A program made the translations under genes and the position numbers. This document shows, piece by piece, positions 6,830 through 12,464 of a stretch of DNA of 12,464 nucleotides. Source of the DNA: an uncultured bacterium. Lineage in GTDB: Bacteria > Desulfobacterota > Desulfovibrionia > Desulfovibrionales > Desulfovibrionaceae. Below the pieces are notes generated by a model, which was not told the DNA's origin, ran no database searches, and saw nothing but the letters and a program-made list of their open reading frames with translations. The stretch is from assembly GCA_905214305.1 (NCBI GenBank), contig CAJMLK010000072.1, positions 1 to 12,464 on the forward strand. Reading direction: 5' to 3'. Numbering within the stretch: position 1 is the stretch's first letter; each line of letters opens with the position of its first letter.

Positions 6830-7759
6830 GTGAAAATTCTTGTTACTCCCCGTTCTTTTGGCAAAACCAATCCCGAACTGTTTGACCGCCTGACACAGGC
6901 CGGTCTTGAAGTAGTGCGCAACGACACGGGCGGCATTCTTTCTGCCGACCAGATGCGCGAAAAACTGGCAGGATGTCAGGGCGTCATACTGGGCGTGGAC
7001 CCTATGAGCGCCGATGTGCTGGCCGCCGCGCCTGAGCTTAAAACCATCGCCAAATACGGTGTGGGTCTGGACAATATTGACCTTGAAGCCTGCAAGCAGC
7101 GCGGCATTGCGGTATCGCGCACCGTAGGGGCCAACAGCAATGCCGTGGCCGACTATGCGCTGACGCTCATGCTCATGGTGGCGCGCAAGGCCGGACTTAT
7201 CGACCGCCGCTGCCGTGAGAAAGACTGGAGCAAGATCACCAGCATTGACCTGTACGGCAAAACTCTGGGCATTATCGGCCTTGGGGCCATCGGCCGCTGC
7301 GTTGTCAAACGGGCGCAGGGTTTCGGCATGAAGATTCTTGCGCATGACATTGCGTGGGACGAATCCTGGGCCGGAAGCGAAGGCGTCGAACGTGCGGACA
7401 TTGACCGCATCTGCCGCGAGGCGGATTTTATCACCCTGCATACGGTGCTGACGGACGAAACCCGCAACTGCATCAATGCCGGGCGCATCGCCACCATGAA
7501 AAAAACAGCGATCATCATCAATACCGCGCGCGGCGGCCTTATTGACGAAACGGCCCTGCTGGCCGCCTTGCAGGCTGGCAGCATCTACGGCGCGGGGCTT
7601 GACGTGTTCGAGCAGGAACCACCGGCTGATCCGGCATGGTATGCGCTGGACAACCTGGTCATGGGTTCGCACTGCTCTTCCTCCACTGCCGGAGCCACGG
7701 AAAGCATGGGCCATATGGCTGTGGACAACCTTTTGCGCGATCTGGGCCTGAACCGTTAG
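6830..7759 (+). CDS. D-2-hydroxyacid dehydrogenase, phosphoglycerate dehydrogenase type
   Basis: This is an NAD-dependent D-isomer-specific 2-hydroxyacid dehydrogenase of 309 residues. The N-terminal substrate-binding half contains YGVGLDNIDLEACKQRGI (75-92). The Rossmann motif GLGAIG lies at 150-155. The catalytic triad is R234 (NTARGG), E263 (DVFEQEP) and H281 (GSHCSSSTAG). The C-terminal ACT or intervening domain of long SerA proteins is absent, so serine feedback through ACT is not expected. Close sequence style to short SerA-like enzymes makes 3-phosphoglycerate oxidation, the first step of serine synthesis, the leading guess. Other 2-hydroxyacids are possible. The start is GTG at 6830, with AGAGG about 8 nt before it. 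The frame stays open upstream to 6641, but that stretch is Pro/Cys-rich and unlike the family. A very strong palindrome follows 23 bp after the stop. Confidence 0.88.
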   Translation: MKILVTPRSFGKTNPELFDRLTQAGLEVVRNDTGGILSADQMREKLAGCQGVILGVDPMSADVLAAAPELKTIAKYGVGLDNIDLEACKQRGIAVSRTVGANSNAVADYALTLMLMVARKAGLIDRRCREKDWSKITSIDLYGKTLGIIGLGAIGRCVVKRAQGFGMKILAHDIAWDESWAGSEGVERADIDRICREADFITLHTVLTDETRNCINAGRIATMKKTAIIINTARGGLIDETALLAALQAGSIYGAGLDVFEQEPPADPAWYALDNLVMGSHCSSSTAGATESMGHMAVDNLLRDLGLNR

Positions 7760-7782
7760 CGCAGTGGACGTCTGAAACATTT

Positions 7783-7824
7783 TGTGGGGGAGGGCCCCTT
7801 TTGTAAAAGGGGCCCTCCCCCACA
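7783..7824. repeat. 20-bp perfect inverted repeat with a 2-nt loop
   Basis: The left arm TGTGGGGGAGGGCCCCTTTT (7783-7802) and its exact reverse complement (7805-7824) are separated by GT. The stem is very stable and identical on both strands, so it could stop transcription of the dehydrogenase. No T-run follows on either side, which makes a classic terminator less likely and a repetitive extragenic palindrome plausible. A C-rich tract (7825-7835) follows. Confidence 0.85.
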
Positions 7825-7891
7825 CCCCCTCCCCCTAAAACCTTTATTCCTGTTTCCTTCTGTTACAGAAATGGCGCTCCCTGCGCCGTGC

Positions 7892-7929
7892 ACAACGGGC
7901 CGTACTCGCAAAAGAGTGCGGCCCGTTGT
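7892..7929. other. 16-bp hairpin in the convergent intergenic region
   Basis: ACAACGGGCCGTACTC (7892-7907) pairs with GAGTGCGGCCCGTTGT (7914-7929), with a single G-U pair and a GCAAAA loop. It may act as a transcription end for either convergent gene, but no T-run follows. Confidence 0.6.
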
Positions 7930-8076
7930 CATGGCGGGTACGCTATCACCCATGTGCAAATTGCCCACTGTAGCATGCGGGCAGGCGTGCGGAACCGCAG
8001 AATACGAAAAATTGACAGCCACGCGAGGTGCAACAGCACATTTTTTGTGGTGCAGCACTGGCATAAACGCCGAGAA

Positions 8077-8106
8077 GGCCGCCCGCATTCAGGAATGCGC
8101 ACGGCC
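8077..8106 (-). terminator. hairpin just beyond the stop of the RTX protein gene
   Basis: GGCCG (8077-8081) pairs with CGGCC (8102-8106), and GCATTC (8085-8090) pairs with GAATGC (8093-8098), around an internal loop of 3+3 bases. It lies 28 bp beyond the minus-strand stop. The minus strand continues with TTCTCGG, so the T-run is weak. Confidence 0.5.
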
Positions 8107-8134
8107 CTCTCACTCTACTGTCAGCGATTGACGG

Positions 8135-11100
8135 TTACGCCGTAAGCGTTACCATGGCGTTTTTAGCCGCATCGCTTTCATCTTCATGCCTTACAGTCAC
8201 AACAAGGCCGTCATTGTTGGCCCATACATCGTGGACATCGGTGCTTGCGTCGGTGTCCACATGCCAACCCTTGGCATGGTCAAGAACCACCTGGTTGTCT
8301 GCATTAAATGTAATGCCCCTTTCAGCCAGGCTGCCCATATTGGTCAGGCTGTTCACGTCCGCTCCGGTCACGACAACTTCAATGCCGCTTGTCTGCGTAA
8401 AGAGTTCATCAATGCTCAAACCTTCGCCCTCTTTATCACTGACCAGCAGAATGTCCGTTCCCGCGCCGCCGTCTATGGCATCACCCTTGTGGAAAACCAG
8501 CACATCATTACCGTCGCCGCCGTAGAGGTGATTGTTACCTTCGCCGCCGTCAAGGAAGTCGTTGCCGGAACCGCCGAAGAGATAGTCATCACCCGCGCCG
8601 CCGAAGAGGTAGTCATCACCCGCGCCACCGGAAAGGATGTCGTTGCCGGAGCCGCCGTGCAGGTGATTGCTGTCGCCGTTACCAAAAATCAACTGATTCT
8701 CCGTGCCCCCGTCCATGCCGGGTCCGGTGCTAACGTCGATGCTGATATCAATACGGCTGCTGTCGTGACCGCGGTGATTGTCGCTCACCGTGTAGTCAAA
8801 GCTCTCTTTCAGATTCTGACCGTTGGCATGCGCCTCAGCCAGCCTGACCAGATTGTCATGGCCCGTATCCAGCCTGTACTCATAGGTGAGATGCCCTTCA
8901 TCGTCATGACTGAAGGTCAGCGAACCAAAATCGCCCTTGATGTCAGCGCCTGCTTCAATGGCAGCGCCCGTCCCGGTAAAGGTATAGGCAAGCGTGTCAT
9001 CCGCATCCGCATCTTTGGCGAGTTCAAAGACCTGGCTGGCCGTGGTCCAGTCAGCATCGGGGATAAGGCTGCTGTCCAGAGTCAGGCCGACAGCAGCAGC
9101 AGCGGCGGCCACAGGGGCGTCATTTCTGCCGGTAAGGCTCAGCGTGAGTTCCTGCTCGGCCCTTGCACCGACCGCGTCTTTTACCACCACGGTGAACGTG
9201 CCGATACTCTCTGTCTGCGGCGTACCGTCACTGTTCAGGCCCAATGCCAGCATTTTTTCCTTGCCTGCACCATTGAGTTTGAATTCGTATTTTCCGTCAT
9301 TGCCAAGGGTCAGCGTACCGTAATCCAGCACATAGTTGCCGTCTGTGTCGGCCACAAGCACCGTGCCGTCCTTTTCTTCAATGGAGTAGGTCAGCGTGTC
9401 GCCATCGGCATCGACAGCAACGATTGTGCCGCTGGCCGAATACGTTGTGCCGTTGTCTGTGATGTTTGCCGCCACAGGCTCGGTTGTAATTGTGGGAATG
9501 CTGTTGGTTCCCGTGATGGACACCGTAAAGTCGGCGGAAGCCTCGCCTCCCTTGCCGTCATCAGCATTGATGCTCACCGTGACATCCAGTTTTTCGCCCT
9601 TGTTGATCAGGGCCAGGGCATCCTTGTCGCCCACAAACCTGTAGCCGGTGCTGCCGCTGGCGGAACCGCCCTCACTGTCCATCTCCATATGGCCCATCTT
9701 TACCGCGCCTTCAGTACCGGGAGCGCACTGCTTCCAGCCACTGCCGCCCTTGACGGCCCATACATCCAGACGAGCAGGGTCAGCATCGTCATCCCCACGC
9801 AGATCATCCTCACCAACCTTGCCGCCGAAGGAGAGCTTTACCTTGTCATTGGCATCCACGTCCTTGAATTTCAGTTCGCCGCCCACGGTGTAGTCTTTAT
9901 CAAAATCACCGTGCGTGAGGTCGCGCAGCGCGCCGGAGCCAGCCGCGCCGGAAGCGTCCACATTGTGGAGGCTGATAACAGGAGCGTCATTGGTTCCCGT
10001 GATGGTAATGGGCAGCTTCGCCGTGGCCGTGCCGCCGTGGCCGTCGTCCACCTGAATCTCGAAGGCGATGTTTTTTATCTGGTCCTTGCCGAGAGCCTGT
10101 ACGGTTTCACTGCTGGTATTGAGATGAAATTCGTACGAACCGTTCTTGCCCATTATCAATGTGCCGAGCTTTTCGCCCGTTTCTTCGTCAATATAGTCGA
10201 GCATGCCCGTGGTGCTGCCCTTGATGGTGTAGGTAAGGCTGTCCGCATCCTTCCGGCCGGAACTGTCCACATCGGGATCCGTGGCCTTCACCACGCCGCT
10301 GGCGACCATTTTTGTGCCGCCATCCTCGATGACGGTTCGCTTTTCTGCATCCAGCAGGATATTGCCCTTATCATCCGTAGTAAAACTGGGCTTATCGTTG
10401 GCATAGTCGAGGCTGGCCTTGAGGTCGACCGTAACCTTGTCCTTATCTCCAGAACCGTTGGCGAGGATCAGCCTTGCCGTGTCTTCTACGATGCCTCTGT
10501 AATTGACGCTTTCGTCACCTTCAGGGGCCTTGTAGGTATAGGTGAACTGGCCGTCTGCGCCCTTGGTGACGGTGAAGATGCCGCCCTTGTCGCCCACAAC
10601 GGTCCATTTGTCGCCCTCTACGGTTACATTGGAGCCACTGGGCTTGAGCGCCTGCGTTTCACCTTTGTCGACATCCGCCACCTTGAAGGAACCTGTGGGG
10701 TCAGTGAATTCCCATCCACCGGTTTCCACCTGTTTCAGGCCCACAGTATCGTCCTGAGAAACCACATAGGGGGCGTCGTTGGCTCCCTTGATGGTAACGG
10801 TGATGGTGGACGTATGACCTCCGCCATTCTTGACTGTAAACTGCTGCGTGATGGTGGACTCAGCCGTCAGCTCCTGAACGGCCTTGCTGTCGTTATTCAG
10901 GGTATAGGTATACGTGCCGTCGGGCAGCAGCGTGATGGTTCCGTATTCGGTGATGATACTGTTGGTGTTTGAACCACTGACCGTTTTTGTGCTGCCAGCA
11001 GCATCCGTAGTATACTTACCGGTAAGGCACAGGCCGCCGTCATAACGCGGATGCTCAGAATCAGGCTCACCGCTCTTCAGAACATGCCCACGCACGATGG

Positions 11101-12464
11101 TGGTATCATCCTCGATGAGTTTTGCGCCGACATCCTTTATGAGAAGCTTGGTATTTTGCCCGCCGCCGCTGCCGCCGCTGCCGCTCGAAGGCGCATCGAC
11201 ATTGATAACCAGCTCGATGGGTTTTTCCGCCACGGCATTGTGCTCATCGCGCACATATATCTTGAATGTTTCGCTGGCGTCGCCACCAATGGGATGCTTT
11301 GCTGCAAAGTCCTTATATGCCTTGCCATTGAAGTCCAGTATGTACTGGTAGGAGCCGTCGGTATGGATCACCAGAGTGCCGTACTGCCCCTGTATGCTCT
11401 GCGTGAGATTGCCAGTCGGCGTTCCGTCCTTGCCTTCTTCCAGAGCGAAGAAGCGCAAGGTCGCTCCGTTGTCCACATCAGTAACAAGGTGGCTGCTGTC
11501 AAGCGTGCCGCGTACCACGGGAGTTCCGCCGGAGCCTGACCAGACGGCCGTTTCATCACTGTCGACAAGCACCGTGCGGCCAGCAAGCTCACCCTTGAGG
11601 AAGGCGGCGATATCGTCAGCACGGCCGGTCATCTTGAAGATATCGTCCAGCTTGCCCAGTTGGTTCAAGGCATTGTTGGCGCCATTTGCCAGATCGACAA
11701 AAAGATTTGCAACGTTTTGCTTGCCTACGGAATCTATCAGACCCTTGATGATAGCGTTTCCGTCCCTGGCAAGCTTGTCAACAAGCTCAGCGGCTTCTTG
11801 CTGCACATACTTTTTAAGCAGGGCATCGTTGGTCACAAGGTAGTCCACCGCCGCAGAACCGGTTGTGACGCTTGTAAAAGCCGCACTGCCCACCTTGCCC
11901 GTGAACGCATCGGTGTATTTTTCTACCGTAAAGGAATTCTGCGTGATTTCCACCACCGGGGCATCATTGGTCCCGTTGATGGTGATGTGAAGCGACCCAT
12001 CTATGTTTTCGCCTGCAGCAGTATTTTCTTTTGTTACGCCAAGGTCCACGACAACGCTTTGGCCTTTTGCCAGCTCGTCATACGCGCCGTTGCCGCCGGG
12101 AGCGAAGGTATAGGACCCGTCTTTCTCTACATGCAGAGTACCGTAGCCGCCGATGGCATAGTCAAAACCATTGCCCCTGGGCGTTCCCTCTACATCATGC
12201 GATTTGCCATCGGCGTCTTTATACTTGAGGATTGTAGCATACGTGTAATCTTCGCTATAGCTGTCTGGCTTGCTGCCATCGGCAAGGTTCGTGAGGGGAT
12301 TGCCCGAGGCGTCCTCGTTGGTGTCAACATCGTGCCAGCCGAGCTTGCCGCTCATGCTGCCGCCCGGCTCCTTCACGTTGGCGCCCAGCTTTTCCGCATT
12401 GCCCTTCCATGAGGTAGGCTGGAAAAAACGGACGCCATAGTTCATATCCATATGAGGAGGTTCT
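8135..12464 (-). CDS. C-terminal part of a giant VCBS-repeat/RTX secreted adhesin (5'-partial)
   Basis: The reading frame runs from the right edge to a stop at 8135-8137 and covers 1442 complete codons. The first ATG (12449-12451, used for numbering here) has no Shine-Dalgarno, and the frame is open upstream (E-P-P-H), so the true start is outside the window. Eight VCBS-like segments of about 100-165 residues end near residues 165, 417, 560, 688, 823, 986, 1112 and 1243. Most end in N/G-T-N-D-A-P or a variant. A helical segment (about 200-290) interrupts the array, and a Gly/Ser linker lies at about 420-430. Six RTX nonapeptides (1266-1319) bind calcium in this family. The C-terminal ~110 residues contain a GIEVVVTGAD...LAERGITF module and an uncleaved type I secretion signal region. 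There is no N-terminal information, so retention at the surface versus full secretion cannot be judged. The likely role is adhesion or biofilm, from the family. It is acidic and nearly Cys-free (two Cys). Confidence 0.93.
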   Translation of the reverse strand, partial: EPPHMDMNYGVRFFQPTSWKGNAEKLGANVKEPGGSMSGKLGWHDVDTNEDASGNPLTNLADGSKPDSYSEDYTYATILKYKDADGKSHDVEGTPRGNGFDYAIGGYGTLHVEKDGSYTFAPGGNGAYDELAKGQSVVVDLGVTKENTAAGENIDGSLHITINGTNDAPVVEITQNSFTVEKYTDAFTGKVGSAAFTSVTTGSAAVDYLVTNDALLKKYVQQEAAELVDKLARDGNAIIKGLIDSVGKQNVANLFVDLANGANNALNQLGKLDDIFKMTGRADDIAAFLKGELAGRTVLVDSDETAVWSGSGGTPVVRGTLDSSHLVTDVDNGATLRFFALEEGKDGTPTGNLTQSIQGQYGTLVIHTDGSYQYILDFNGKAYKDFAAKHPIGGDASETFKIYVRDEHNAVAEKPIELVINVDAPSSGSGGSGGGQNTKLLIKDVGAKLIEDDTTIVRGHVLKSGEPDSEHPRYDGGLCLTGKYTTDAAGSTKTVSGSNTNSIITEYGTITLLPDGTYTYTLNNDSKAVQELTAESTITQQFTVKNGGGHTSTITVTIKGANDAPYVVSQDDTVGLKQVETGGWEFTDPTGSFKVADVDKGETQALKPSGSNVTVEGDKWTVVGDKGGIFTVTKGADGQFTYTYKAPEGDESVNYRGIVEDTARLILANGSGDKDKVTVDLKASLDYANDKPSFTTDDKGNILLDAEKRTVIEDGGTKMVASGVVKATDPDVDSSGRKDADSLTYTIKGSTTGMLDYIDEETGEKLGTLIMGKNGSYEFHLNTSSETVQALGKDQIKNIAFEIQVDDGHGGTATAKLPITITGTNDAPVISLHNVDASGAAGSGALRDLTHGDFDKDYTVGGELKFKDVDANDKVKLSFGGKVGEDDLRGDDDADPARLDVWAVKGGSGWKQCAPGTEGAVKMGHMEMDSEGGSASGSTGYRFVGDKDALALINKGEKLDVTVSINADDGKGGEASADFTVSITGTNSIPTITTEPVAANITDNGTTYSASGTIVAVDADGDTLTYSIEEKDGTVLVADTDGNYVLDYGTLTLGNDGKYEFKLNGAGKEKMLALGLNSDGTPQTESIGTFTVVVKDAVGARAEQELTLSLTGRNDAPVAAAAAAVGLTLDSSLIPDADWTTASQVFELAKDADADDTLAYTFTGTGAAIEAGADIKGDFGSLTFSHDDEGHLTYEYRLDTGHDNLVRLAEAHANGQNLKESFDYTVSDNHRGHDSSRIDISIDVSTGPGMDGGTENQLIFGNGDSNHLHGGSGNDILSGGAGDDYLFGGAGDDYLFGGSGNDFLDGGEGNNHLYGGDGNDVLVFHKGDAIDGGAGTDILLVSDKEGEGLSIDELFTQTSGIEVVVTGADVNSLTNMGSLAERGITFNADNQVVLDHAKGWHVDTDASTDVHDVWANNDGLVVTVRHEDESDAAKNAMVTLTA
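8495..8656 (-). repeat. six RTX calcium-binding nonapeptide repeats
   Basis: Exactly six 27-bp units encode GGSGNDILS, GGAGDDYLF (twice), GGSGNDFLD, GGEGNNHLY and GGDGNDVLV. A degenerate unit GNGDSNHLH precedes them (8657-8683), and an isolated GGAGTDILL lies at 8444-8470. In RTX proteins such repeats form a calcium-bound parallel beta-roll that drives folding after type I secretion. The two GGAGDDYLF units are also 25 of 27 identical in DNA (8576-8602, 8603-8629). Confidence 0.93.
8723..12331 (-). repeat. array of eight VCBS-like protein segments
   Basis: Seven of the eight segments carry the VCBS hallmark Y/F/L-G-T/S-L/I followed by x(4)-D/N-G-x-Y/F-x-Y/F, for example YGTLHVEKDGSYTF (about 103-116), YGTITLLPDGTYTY and YGTLTLGNDGKYEF. 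Boundaries are marked by TNDAP or its variants: NVDAPS, KGANDAP, YANDKP, GTNSIP and GRNDAP. The units are diverged at DNA level, so the array is old rather than freshly amplified. Confidence 0.85.

Noticed and set aside
8186..10972. A 928-codon open frame on the plus strand, antisense to the RTX protein gene
   Set aside because: It is in exact codon register with the sense gene, so its stops would arise only from sense TTA, CTA and TCA codons, which this GC-rich gene avoids. The translation is Val/Ala/Ile-rich without domains.

Overview
This is a GC-rich bacterial chromosome segment. Protein flavour and gene content suggest a Gram-negative, motile, sulfate-reducer-like member of the Desulfovibrionaceae. 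That assignment is inference from recalled family resemblance; no search was run. The left and middle parts are ordinary core genome, and the right third is the 3' end of a giant secreted repeat protein. No rRNA, tRNA, CRISPR array, transposase or att site was recognised.

Minus strand, left part (1-4640). A ComM/YifB-family AAA+ ATPase gene lies 35 bp downstream of lepB (signal peptidase I), so the two are probably co-transcribed. Upstream lies an AzgA-type NCS2 purine permease with its own strong sigma70-like promoter. A perfect inverted repeat covers the -35 box and most of the spacer of that promoter. Two gaps of about 500 bp flank the permease gene. They hold palindromes and one doubtful Cys-rich reading frame, but no gene I can support.

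Middle (4641-6830). On the minus strand cysE (serine acetyltransferase) carries an unusual four-cysteine cluster. It overlaps by 8 nt a tiny lipoprotein gene of 51 codons, and a clear rho-independent terminator follows. Divergently, on the plus strand, a 61-residue protein resembling the YjfB putative motility family sits behind a sigma28 (FliA)-type promoter with a perfect -10 element at the canonical spacing.

Right part (6830-12464). A plus-strand D-2-hydroxyacid dehydrogenase of the phosphoglycerate-dehydrogenase type (short, no ACT domain) ends in a 375-bp convergent intergenic region with three strong hairpins. One of these is a 20-bp perfect inverted repeat with a 2-nt loop. Converging on it from the right edge is the C-terminal 1442 codons of a VCBS-repeat/RTX protein. 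It consists of eight VCBS-like segments, a helical insert of about 90 residues, six RTX nonapeptides and a C-terminal type I secretion signal region. Its N-terminus lies outside the window.

Functional links are modest. cysE and the dehydrogenase could both serve serine/cysteine metabolism, although they are not in one operon. LepB handles exported proteins in general; the tiny lipoprotein would instead be cut by signal peptidase II, and the RTX protein leaves by a separate type I route. I do not see a clear new defence or mobile system. The best leads are the sigma28-driven small protein, the Cys cluster in CysE with its coupled microlipoprotein, the permease operator and the helical insert in the adhesin.
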